From assembly GCF_004354015.1 (NCBI RefSeq), contig NZ_SMRU01000007.1, positions 123,245 through 187,244 on the forward strand: a stretch of DNA of 64,000 nucleotides. The letters run 5' to 3'. The DNA is from Arthrobacter terricola. Lineage in GTDB: Bacteria > Actinomycetota > Actinomycetes > Actinomycetales > Micrococcaceae. Shown here piece after piece: positions 28,272 to 36,429 of the stretch; position 1 is the first letter of the stretch, and every line of letters begins with the position of its first letter. The notes under the pieces are model-generated. The model made no database searches and had not been told where the DNA came from. It worked only from the letters and a program-made list of their open reading frames with translations. Position numbers and translations under genes: made by a program.

Positions 28272-29972
28272 TCAGCGACCGGGGAGCACCTTGGTTCCCT
28301 CGATTTGAACGGCTTGGAGCTTGTTCGGGTCCAGGCCAAGGGTCTTCAGGATGGTCGGTGCGATCTGCGTCGTCTCGACGGCGGCGCCCACCGTCCGGGC
28401 ATGCTCATCGTTGGCGCCGGAGACCACGAGCGGTACATCGCGGTCCTCCGCACCGGCACCGCCGTGTTCGGCGATCTTCGACTTGCCGCCCGTGTAGACG
28501 ACGCCGGTCTGGGCGATCCCGAGGATATCCGGGTAACGGGAATCGCTGGCCGGGACGCCGAAGTAACTGGCAACCTCGCGACCGGCATAGATGTTTTCCA
28601 GGCCGGACGACGCCACTGTCTTCGCCGCACCGTTGACGTCATTGCCGGCGGCGGTGTGCGAGGCCAAGTAGTCCTTGGCGAACTGTGCCGCGGCCTGGGA
28701 GTGGTCCGAGAGCCACAACTGCATGATGTCGTCGTCGGTGGAGAACGCGACAAGGTCAGCCGAGCCGGGGTGGGCTGCCTTCCAGGCTGCGTTCAGGCCG
28801 TCGATGATCGTGCCGTCGGGAACCCTTGTGAGTGCGGCGGGGTCCATCGGGGACTGTCCGTGCTTGGCCGAGAGGATCACCGTGGTGTCCTTCGCCTGGC
28901 CGGACGCCGCGAGCGCGGCCTCGAACTTACCTACGGAGGCGTCGACGAAGTCCAGCGCCTTGGCGAGAAGCGGGCCGGGGACGGTGCCGCCCGGAAGGTA
29001 GCCGCCGGTCAGGCCGTCCGACGTCGGGAGCTTCTGGGCGGTGGAAACGGCCTGGAAGTTCATCCCGAAGACCGCGGGCACGGCGGCCGCGATGGTGCCC
29101 GAGTGGTCCTTGCCGGCGATTTCGTTCAGCACCGCCTGGACCTTGTAGCCGTCGTACTGCTGGGTGGCGGCGTTGTCCTGGGTCCAGTCGCCCGTGAAGG
29201 GAGCGGCGGCGTTGCTGTTGATTTCCGGCGTGAAGAGATCGTCAATGCCCTTGCCGGACGGGCCGTTCAGGATCTCGTAGGCGGGGTGCTTGTCCGACCA
29301 TGCCGTGGTCAGGCCGGCGCTCTTGGCTACCTCGAACACCGTGTTGACCTTCAAGTATTGGTGCGGATAGACCGGCTTGCAGGTTGCCGGGTCAACAGGG
29401 AGTGCCGCCGGGTTCAGGAGGGATCCGGGCTGGCCGGTCATCGAGAGGATGCTGGACGGGAGCCCGCTGAGTCCTTGCCCTGCGTCGAGCGCGGTCTGGT
29501 CTTTGTCCGCGGCTTCGGTGAAGGCCACTTCGGCGCCGGGTGCGGTGTTCTTGCAATCCGTGGTGCCCGCGGGCAGGAGGGCCCTGTTGTAGGTGTCGTC
29601 GTAGTAGACGCCCGTGGTGCCAGGGTTGCCGCCGGTAAGCTGGCCCACCATGCCCGGGAACGAGTCCGAGGGAACAGGGGTCTGGGCGTTGGTGTAGCTG
29701 GTGCCGTGGTTGACGAGCGATGCCAGGGCCGACGTCGGGTGGTTCTTGACGTAGGTGTCCAGGTCCTTCTGGTGGAGGCCGTCCACCGAAAGCAGCAGGA
29801 CGTGCTTGGCGGTTTCGCCCTTGCCGCCCTGGCCCTGCTGTGAGTTCCGCCCCTGGGAGTTCTGGCCGCCTTGGGCGTCAGCCGCCAGTGCGGGCGCTAT
29901 TGCGGATCCGCCCATCAGTACGGCACCGAGGACCGCTGCTGCGGCCAGGCCGGTTTTCTTGGCTGTCTTCAT
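28272..29972 (-). CDS. Secreted alkaline phosphatase superfamily protein (type I phosphodiesterase/pyrophosphatase)
   Basis: A 566-residue protein with a Sec signal peptide (first ~31 residues, ending PALAADA) and a Gln/Gly-rich linker. The metal site starts at LLSVDGLHQKD, and the nucleophile is the Ser in PVPSDSFPGMVG. Later metal ligands appear as SDKHPAYE, SAKHGQSP and AEHGGAG, the pattern of nucleotide pyrophosphatase/phosphodiesterase-like enzymes. It probably hydrolyses phosphodiesters outside the cell; the precise substrate is open. Monocistronic. Confidence 0.85.
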   Translation of the reverse strand: MKTAKKTGLAAAAVLGAVLMGGSAIAPALAADAQGGQNSQGRNSQQGQGGKGETAKHVLLLSVDGLHQKDLDTYVKNHPTSALASLVNHGTSYTNAQTPVPSDSFPGMVGQLTGGNPGTTGVYYDDTYNRALLPAGTTDCKNTAPGAEVAFTEAADKDQTALDAGQGLSGLPSSILSMTGQPGSLLNPAALPVDPATCKPVYPHQYLKVNTVFEVAKSAGLTTAWSDKHPAYEILNGPSGKGIDDLFTPEINSNAAAPFTGDWTQDNAATQQYDGYKVQAVLNEIAGKDHSGTIAAAVPAVFGMNFQAVSTAQKLPTSDGLTGGYLPGGTVPGPLLAKALDFVDASVGKFEAALAASGQAKDTTVILSAKHGQSPMDPAALTRVPDGTIIDGLNAAWKAAHPGSADLVAFSTDDDIMQLWLSDHSQAAAQFAKDYLASHTAAGNDVNGAAKTVASSGLENIYAGREVASYFGVPASDSRYPDILGIAQTGVVYTGGKSKIAEHGGAGAEDRDVPLVVSGANDEHARTVGAAVETTQIAPTILKTLGLDPNKLQAVQIEGTKVLPGR

Positions 29973-30283
29973 GTGAATGAGACCCTTCGCTATTGCGTTG
30001 CCTTATCGTCTGAAAATTTGTCCCCGCATGATTCTGGCTGGGAAAATGGCCGCTTTTTCGCGGAATCGACCCTCGGGCACAAACATTCACCGCAGGTTCA
30101 ATTGCGGGTATCGGAATTCAGTGGAAACTCTCAGGAAAGGACCGGCGAGGGGGCCGCTCGAGGCGCGTCCCGCCGTCGGATGCCCGGCGGCAGTCAGCGT
30201 GGCGCGCAGGAGGCGGGCCCGACGTCGGACGCGTTCAGTGGGCGGGCCGCTTTAGTAGGCGGGCCGTTCAGTGTGTGCGTCGC
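29973..30283. repeat. Intergenic region with short repeats copying the 3' end of the PBP gene
   Basis: No gene seen. The right end contains repeated units: TCAGTGGGCGGGC occurs at about 30235 and again at 30284, where it encodes the stop and last codons of the PBP gene, with a related GGCGGGCCGTTCAGTG unit between. The left part is the AT-richer promoter area of the phosphodiesterase gene. Confidence 0.4.
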
Positions 30284-32419
30284 TCAGTGGGCGGGCGGCG
30301 CGGGGAAAGCCCCCGTCGGGTACAGGCGGCCTACTTGGGACATGTAGTTCGCCCATTGCGGGCCTGCCAGCATGTAACCGTCCAGGGCGGTATAGAACTT
30401 GCCGTTGATGGTCACGTTCTGCCCGGCGCGGGACTGGCCTGCGGAGGTGTCGCCGAAGAACGACGCGGTGGCGAGACCGGTGGTGTAGCCGACCACCCAC
30501 GTTGCGCCGTTGCTGTTGCTAGTGCCCGTTTTCGCGGCGGTGGGGAACAAATCCTGGACCTTCGGCTGAATGTAGACGCCCGAGCCCTTTTTGAGGACAT
30601 CCTGGAGGACGGAGTTGACGCCCCGGGCAACCTCTGGCTTGACGGCAGGCCGGCAGGAGGCCGCTTGCGCCGGGAGCTTGGCTCCGCTCGGGTTGGTCAC
30701 TCTCAGCACGGCGATGGGTGCGCAGTATGAACCGTCATTCGCGTAGCTCGCGAAGGCGTCGGCGAGTACCAGCGGCGAGACTTCGGTGCCGCCCAGGAGA
30801 TTGCCGAGTTGGAGCATGTTCACTGGCGAGCCGTCAACGCCGCTGTGAAGGCCGACGGCGTCCACTACATGCTGGATTCCGCAAAAGTCCAGCTGGGTGG
30901 CCTCGGCGAAGGTTGCGGTGTTGATGGAGTTGTAGAGTCCGTAATTGACGGGCATCGGACGGTAGTAGCCCGCATCGTTGTTGCGAAGATCGTCAGCGGC
31001 ACCGAGGCCCTTTTCCGCGCTGTCATAGGCTCCCAGCACCTTGCCGCAGGAAGCCCTCCAGGGGAAACCGAGGGGATAGACCTGCCGGGAAGCGTCCACA
31101 ACCTGGGTGGGGGATTTGCCTTCGTTGAGCCATTCCGTGAAGGTGAACGGCTTCATGGTTGATCCGGGCTGGAAACCTCCGTCGCCATTGAGGTCATTGC
31201 CGTTGGCGTCCTTGGCGTCGACATTGAAATTCAGTTGCGAGTCGAACTTTCCGGGAGTCGGCAGCCACACGGTATTCTGGGCCATTGCCAGGATCCTGCC
31301 TGTTCCGGGCTGGATGGTCACCAAGGAAGCGCCCCATTTATCCGGGTTGGTTCCAGCAGTGGCGTCCACTTGCGTCTGGGCGGCTCCCTGGAGCCGGCTG
31401 TCCAAGGTGGTGGTGATGGTCAATCCGCCGCGGTACAGGAGGTTCTCGCGGTCGGCTGGAGTGGCCCCGTACGCCGGATTGTTGAGGATCAGATGGGAGA
31501 TGTAGTCGCAGAAGTAGGGTGCCATTTCCGCGGAGCCGCAGCCTTGCCCTCCTGCGGAGATCTTGAGCTGGACCGGGGTGGCGACGGCCGCCGCATACTG
31601 GGCCTGCTGGATCATGCCTTGCTTGAGCATCTCGTCGAGGACCAGGTTGCGCCGCTGGATGGCATGGTCCGGATAGACGGTGGGATCGTAATAGCTGGGG
31701 CTGTTCACTAGTCCGGCCAGCAGGGCAGCCTGGGGCAGGCTGAGGTCCTTCGCGGAGACGCTGAAGAAGTGCTCTGCCGCGGCTTCAATGCCGTACGCGT
31801 CCCGGTTGAAGAACACGATGTTGAGGTAGCCCTCGAGGATCTGGTCCTTCGTGTACTTTTTCTCCAGTTCGATGGCGAGCTTCATTTCGCGCACTTTGTC
31901 ACCCAAGGTCTTTTGACCGGGGAGCACAACTTCGTTGCCGAGCCCGGCAGTCACAAGGGACTCGTTGAGGACGTTGGACACGTACTGCTGGGTAATGGTG
32001 GAGGCGCCTTCCTTGGCACCGCCGCTCAGGTCGGAGAAGATTGCGCGGATGATTCCCCGCGGGTCAACCCCGCCGTGCTGGTAGAAACGGCTGTCCTCGA
32101 TGGCCACAATTCCGTCTTTGATGTACGGAGACATTTGGTCGAGGCTGACCTTCACGCGGTTTTCGTCGTAGAAAGTGGCGATCGTCTTTCCGTCCGAGCT
32201 GAGCACCGTGGTGGCCTGTGGAAGCGGGGTGACATCCAGTTGGCCCGGGAGTGCGTCAAAGTACTGGACGGAATCGCTGACGGCAAAGCCCATGGAAGCC
32301 ACGGCGGGAGCTACCAGGCTGGCTGCGAGAACCCCGCAAACAGTACTGGTGACCAGGAATCCGAAGATCCTGAGCATGACCCGCGACAAGGAACTCTTCG
32401 GGTCGTTTTTCAACGTCAT
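30284..32419 (-). CDS. Class A penicillin-binding protein (bifunctional transglycosylase/transpeptidase)
   Basis: A 711-residue peptidoglycan synthase. One N-terminal membrane anchor (about 17-45) is followed by the GT51 glycosyltransferase domain with EDSRFYQHGG (catalytic Glu), GASTITQQYVSNV and KLAIELEKKYTKDQILEGYLN. The transpeptidase domain has the SxxK motif in PGSTMKPF, SIN in YNSINTAT and KTGTSN. It has no PASTA repeats, and the C-terminus is short. It polymerises and cross-links glycan strands on the outer face of the membrane. Confidence 0.95.
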   Translation of the reverse strand: MTLKNDPKSSLSRVMLRIFGFLVTSTVCGVLAASLVAPAVASMGFAVSDSVQYFDALPGQLDVTPLPQATTVLSSDGKTIATFYDENRVKVSLDQMSPYIKDGIVAIEDSRFYQHGGVDPRGIIRAIFSDLSGGAKEGASTITQQYVSNVLNESLVTAGLGNEVVLPGQKTLGDKVREMKLAIELEKKYTKDQILEGYLNIVFFNRDAYGIEAAAEHFFSVSAKDLSLPQAALLAGLVNSPSYYDPTVYPDHAIQRRNLVLDEMLKQGMIQQAQYAAAVATPVQLKISAGGQGCGSAEMAPYFCDYISHLILNNPAYGATPADRENLLYRGGLTITTTLDSRLQGAAQTQVDATAGTNPDKWGASLVTIQPGTGRILAMAQNTVWLPTPGKFDSQLNFNVDAKDANGNDLNGDGGFQPGSTMKPFTFTEWLNEGKSPTQVVDASRQVYPLGFPWRASCGKVLGAYDSAEKGLGAADDLRNNDAGYYRPMPVNYGLYNSINTATFAEATQLDFCGIQHVVDAVGLHSGVDGSPVNMLQLGNLLGGTEVSPLVLADAFASYANDGSYCAPIAVLRVTNPSGAKLPAQAASCRPAVKPEVARGVNSVLQDVLKKGSGVYIQPKVQDLFPTAAKTGTSNSNGATWVVGYTTGLATASFFGDTSAGQSRAGQNVTINGKFYTALDGYMLAGPQWANYMSQVGRLYPTGAFPAPPAH

Positions 32420-32646
32420 GTTTCCAGCTATCGACCTCGTGTATTTTCCACATTACGCCGCAACCCTGGGAGCAACTAGGCCCCCTTCGCCCCTCGAGGT
32501 GTACACAAACTCGATTGCGACACGCCCGGGTGGTTATGTTCGTCACTTCGCCCGCGCGCTGGCACCAAACGTCGAATTTCCGGATGCATACTGATGGTGT
32601 TGCGGTGCTGTTGAGGAAGGCAGGTGGGGCGGCCGTGGAGACTCTC

Positions 32647-32919
32647 ATGGCTGTGGTGCGGAGCGAGTATTTTCCCGCGGGAGCGGTACTCGTATCAGTG
32701 GTTTTGTTCTGGACGATCGGCCTGCTTGGCGGCCTGTCCTGGTTGAGCGGAGGGCAGCCGCCCTTGGCCATCCTGACCTGGATGATCTTCATCTACGGCG
32801 TCGTTGTTCTGTCTCCGCTCGCCGGGATCCTTGCCGCCGTCGACCTCGTTCGCCGTTGGCTCCGGAACCGGCAGGCGCGCCTCCAGCAGCTTGCCGAGAC
32901 CGACGCCGAGTCCCTCTAG
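32647..32919 (+). CDS. Small membrane protein with two helices
   Basis: A 90-residue protein with hydrophobic segments at about 10-32 and 45-67 and a basic C-terminal helix (RRWLRNRQARLQQLAE). ATG at 32647 has GGAG 6 nt upstream, better than in-frame codons at 32515 and 32584. It ends 2 bp before the dehydratase start. No family recognised. Confidence 0.6.
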   Translation: MAVVRSEYFPAGAVLVSVVLFWTIGLLGGLSWLSGGQPPLAILTWMIFIYGVVVLSPLAGILAAVDLVRRWLRNRQARLQQLAETDAESL

Positions 32920-32921
32920 CC

Positions 32922-33854
32922 ATGATCACCCGCGCCGACGTCGATGAAGCCGCCGCCCGCATTGCCGGGAGGGTCCGTCGCACACCGGTTTTCGAGGCCG
33001 ATACCGGAACCGTGCCGGGGCTGTTGTGGTTCAAGTGCGAGTTCATGCAGCACACCGGGACCTTCAAGGCGAGGGGCGCCTTCAACCGTGTCCTCGCCGC
33101 CCGGGAGCGCGGCGAACTCAAGGACGACGTCGGCATCGTGGTCGCGTCGGGCGGCAACGCAGGCCTGGCGAACGCCTATGCGGCAGCGCACGTCGGCGTG
33201 CCAGCCACCGTCTTCGTCCCGGAAACCGCGCCGGCCGTCAAGGTAAAGAAGCTGAGGGACATCGGGGCCACCGTTGTCCAGCATGGAGCCGAGTACGCAG
33301 AAGCATTCGAAGCCGCGCTGGCCTACGCCGAGGAGACGGGCGCGGTCTACTGCCACGCCTACGACCAGCCCGAGATCGCGGCCGGAGCCGGAACGGTGGG
33401 CTCTGAGCTGTTGGAGCAACTGGATGGAATAGACACCGTCGTGGTGGCCGTCGGCGGGGGAGGCCTCATGGCGGGAATCGCGGCCGCCGTCGAAGGCCAT
33501 GCCACTGTGGTGGGCGTGGAACCGGACAATGCGCCCACGCTCTACTCGGCCATGGCGGCTGGCGCGCCAGTGGACGTTGCCGTTTCGGGTATCGCCGCCG
33601 ATTCCCTGGGTGCCCGCCAGATCGGCCGGATCGGTTTCGCGGTAGCCGTCCGAACAGGCGTCCGGCCAGTTCTAGTTTCCGACGACGACATCGCCGCCGC
33701 GCGCTCCCTCCTGTGGGAGCAATACAGGATCGTGGTGGAGCACGGGGCTGCCACGGCTTTCGCGGCCCTGAATTCCGGCGCCTATGTTCCGGCGGAGGGC
33801 GAACGCGTTGCCGTGATCCTGTGCGGCGCCAACACTGACCCAGCCACGGTTTGA
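32922..33854 (+). CDS. Threonine/serine dehydratase-like PLP enzyme
   Basis: A 310-residue fold-type II PLP enzyme. The PLP lysine lies in GTFKARGAFN, the phosphate-binding loop is VGGGGLMAGI, and the substrate loop is ASGGNAGLANAYAA. The length and lack of an ACT domain fit a catabolic threonine dehydratase (threonine to 2-oxobutyrate and ammonia) or serine racemase/dehydratase, which sequence cannot separate. Two bp after the small membrane-protein gene. Confidence 0.85.
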   Translation: MITRADVDEAAARIAGRVRRTPVFEADTGTVPGLLWFKCEFMQHTGTFKARGAFNRVLAARERGELKDDVGIVVASGGNAGLANAYAAAHVGVPATVFVPETAPAVKVKKLRDIGATVVQHGAEYAEAFEAALAYAEETGAVYCHAYDQPEIAAGAGTVGSELLEQLDGIDTVVVAVGGGGLMAGIAAAVEGHATVVGVEPDNAPTLYSAMAAGAPVDVAVSGIAADSLGARQIGRIGFAVAVRTGVRPVLVSDDDIAAARSLLWEQYRIVVEHGAATAFAALNSGAYVPAEGERVAVILCGANTDPATV

Positions 33855-33956
33855 GATCCTGCCGTCGCCAGCCACGAGTTGCTAAGCTCTAGCGAAAATG
33901 CCGGGACAGGCAAAACCGCTTCACGGGCAACTACCGCTTCAGGAACGGACAGTGGC

Positions 33957-34541
33957 ATGGCGCGATTGATCATCATGGGCCCTCCGGGATCGGGCAAGGG
34001 CACCCAGGCCGAACACATCGCGCGCCATTTCCGCATTCCGGCCATTTCCACGGGCGAGATCTTCCGGGCGCACGTCGGAGGGAAGACAGCCCTCGGCACC
34101 GAAGCAAGCAAATACATGGACAACGGCGAGTTCGTACCGGACCACGTCACCAACGCCATGGTCCAGCAGCGGTTGCGCGACGACGACGCCAGGTCCGGAT
34201 TCCTCCTCGACGGCTACCCGCGCACGACGGCCCAGATCCATGCGCTGGACACCATGCTGTCCGGCCATCGGCAGCGGCTGGACGTCGTCGTCGAACTGGC
34301 GGTGGAGGACGACATCCTGGTAGCCCGCATGCTCCACAGGGCCCAGGAGCAAGGCCGAAGCGACGATACTGCACCGGTGTTCCGCCGTCGACTTGAGTTG
34401 TACCGCGAGCAGACGCAGGCTGTGGTGGCGCAATATACCGCTCGCGGAATCGTGGTTGGCGTCGATGGATCGGGGAACAGGGAAGACATCACGGCCAAGG
34501 CCATCGCGGCCATCGAATCAGCACTAGGGGAGGCACAATGA
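33957..34541 (+). CDS. adk: Adenylate kinase (second, short-lid type)
   Basis: A 194-residue adenylate kinase. The P-loop is GPPGSGKGTQ, the AMP-binding part ISTGEIFRAHV and the DGYPRT motif; the lid is short and Cys-free (RAQEQGRSDDTAPVFRRRL). The usual adk lies beside secY in the ribosomal-protein region, so this is probably an additional copy. Start at 33957 gives the canonical MARLIIMGPPG. Coupled by ATGA to a GH15 gene, which is unusual and suggests linked production. Confidence 0.85.
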   Translation: MARLIIMGPPGSGKGTQAEHIARHFRIPAISTGEIFRAHVGGKTALGTEASKYMDNGEFVPDHVTNAMVQQRLRDDDARSGFLLDGYPRTTAQIHALDTMLSGHRQRLDVVVELAVEDDILVARMLHRAQEQGRSDDTAPVFRRRLELYREQTQAVVAQYTARGIVVGVDGSGNREDITAKAIAAIESALGEAQ

Positions 34542-36424
34542 ACACTGCCGCGGCACCGAGCCAGAAGATCGAGGACTACGCCATGATCGGGGACCTGCAC
34601 ACCGCGGCCCTGATCAGCACCACGGGGTCGATCGATTGGATGTGCCTTCCGCGCTTTGATTCCCCCGCGTGCTTCGCCGCCCTCCTGGATTCCCCTGATG
34701 CCGGACGCTGGCTTCTCGCCCCCGAATCAGGCGGCACCTGCACCCGACGCCAATACAGGGACCGCACCCTCATCCTGGAAACGGAATGGGAAACCGACGA
34801 GGGGCATGTCCGCGTCATCGACTTCATGCCCCCGCGGGATGAGGTGGCGGACGTCGTGCGCGTGGTCGAAGGCATCCGCGGGACCGTCAAGATGCGCGGA
34901 GAACTGGTCCTCCGGTTCGACTATGGGCACGTTGTGCCGTGGGTCCGCCGCGACAGGCACGGTGTGCACGCCATCGCCGGCCCGGACTCCGTCTACCTCA
35001 AGACCACGGCGCCCACCAAGGGCGAGGATTTCACCACGGTCAGCGAGTTCACCGTGAACGCCGGCGACCACGTTCCCTTCGTCCTCACGTGGGCACCAAG
35101 CCACGAACGGCGCCCCCGCAGTGTCGATGCGGACAACGCCTTGGAGGACACCACAGCTTTCTGGCGGGACTGGTGCAAGCGGAGCACAGCCCGCGGACCC
35201 TACAAGAAAGCCATCCAGCGCTCGCTGATCACCCTGAAAGCGCTCACCTATGCCCCTACGGGAGGCATCGTCGCCGCGGCCACCACCTCCCTCCCCGAAC
35301 AAATCGGCGGTCCGCGGAACTGGGACTACCGCTATTGCTGGCTGCGCGACGCCACGCTCACTCTCCAGGCCTTCCTGGCCGCCGGTTATACCGAAGAAGC
35401 CGCGGCCTGGCGCGATTGGCTCTTGCGCGCTGTCGCGGGCGACCCCGCCGACCTCCAGATCATGTACAGCATCCACGGCGAACGGAGGCTGCCCGAATCG
35501 GAGCTGGACTGGCTTTCGGGATACCAGTCCTCGTCGCCGGTCCGCATCGGGAACGCGGCGGCCGAGCAATTCCAGCTCGACGTGTGGGGGGAAGTCCTCG
35601 ATTGTCTCTCCCTGACCCGTTCCTCGTTGCTCGGCCACGGCGATGAGGCATGGGACATCCAGTTGGCGCTCATTGGGCACCTTGAGAAAACGTGGGACCA
35701 GCCGGACAACGGGCTCTGGGAGATGCGCGGCCCCAAACGCCACTTCGTGCATTCGAAAGTCATGGCGTGGGTGGCCGTGGACCGCATGGTCAAGGGTGTC
35801 CGGGAGGCCGGACTCCCCGGTCCCGTGGAGCAGTGGGAGAAACTGCGGGACAAGATCCACGACGACGTCATGGCCAACGGGTTCGACGCCGAACGGAACA
35901 CCTTCGTGCAGTCCTACGGGAGCAAGGAGCTGGACGCGAGCCTCCTCATGATTCCAAAGGTCGGTTTCCTGCCCCACGACGATCCCCGCGTGATCGGCAC
36001 CATCGACGCCATCCAGCGCGAGCTTACGGCGGATGGGTTCGTGCTGCGCTACCGCCCGGAAGCCAGCGACGACGGCCTGCCGGGGAATGAGGGCGTCTTC
36101 CTCGCGTGTTCCTTCTGGATGGTGGACGCGCTTTTGGGCGCCGGGCGCCGGGAGGAAGCGACTGAATTTTTCGAACGGCTCCTGTCCCTGCGCAACGACG
36201 TGGGGTTGCTCAGCGAAGAATGGGATCCCCGGAATTCCTGGCAGCTGGGCAACACGCCACAGGCGTTCAGCCACTTCTGCATGGTCATAAGCGCCCTGCA
36301 ACTCCACCACGGGAAAGCCCACCGCAGCGATGCCCCCATTGGTGGGCCGCCGTCGTCGGGCCCGGCGACGGAACCGGCGTCGGGATCTGGCACGGCACCC
36401 AATACTATTGCGACGCCGGACTGA
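34538..36424 (+). CDS. GH15 family glycoside hydrolase, trehalase-like
   Basis: A 628-residue protein with an N-terminal beta-sandwich (about 1-240, start KIEDYAMIGDLHTAALISTT) and an (alpha/alpha)6 catalytic barrel. RNWDYRYCWLRDATLTLQAF and the GLLSEEWDP segment (catalytic Glu region) are GH15 hallmarks. Actinobacterial members of this group hydrolyse trehalose; glucoamylase activity is the alternative. No signal peptide, so cytosolic. The C-terminus ends in a low-complexity Gly/Ser/Pro/Thr tail of about 30 residues. Confidence 0.85.
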   Translation: MNTAAAPSQKIEDYAMIGDLHTAALISTTGSIDWMCLPRFDSPACFAALLDSPDAGRWLLAPESGGTCTRRQYRDRTLILETEWETDEGHVRVIDFMPPRDEVADVVRVVEGIRGTVKMRGELVLRFDYGHVVPWVRRDRHGVHAIAGPDSVYLKTTAPTKGEDFTTVSEFTVNAGDHVPFVLTWAPSHERRPRSVDADNALEDTTAFWRDWCKRSTARGPYKKAIQRSLITLKALTYAPTGGIVAAATTSLPEQIGGPRNWDYRYCWLRDATLTLQAFLAAGYTEEAAAWRDWLLRAVAGDPADLQIMYSIHGERRLPESELDWLSGYQSSSPVRIGNAAAEQFQLDVWGEVLDCLSLTRSSLLGHGDEAWDIQLALIGHLEKTWDQPDNGLWEMRGPKRHFVHSKVMAWVAVDRMVKGVREAGLPGPVEQWEKLRDKIHDDVMANGFDAERNTFVQSYGSKELDASLLMIPKVGFLPHDDPRVIGTIDAIQRELTADGFVLRYRPEASDDGLPGNEGVFLACSFWMVDALLGAGRREEATEFFERLLSLRNDVGLLSEEWDPRNSWQLGNTPQAFSHFCMVISALQLHHGKAHRSDAPIGGPPSSGPATEPASGSGTAPNTIATPD

Positions 36425-36429
36425 CCGGT

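Noticed and set aside
28248..28272. Repeated GCTGATACCGG-like units after the phosphodiesterase hairpin
   Set aside because: Only two short imperfect copies; no array or mobile-element feature.
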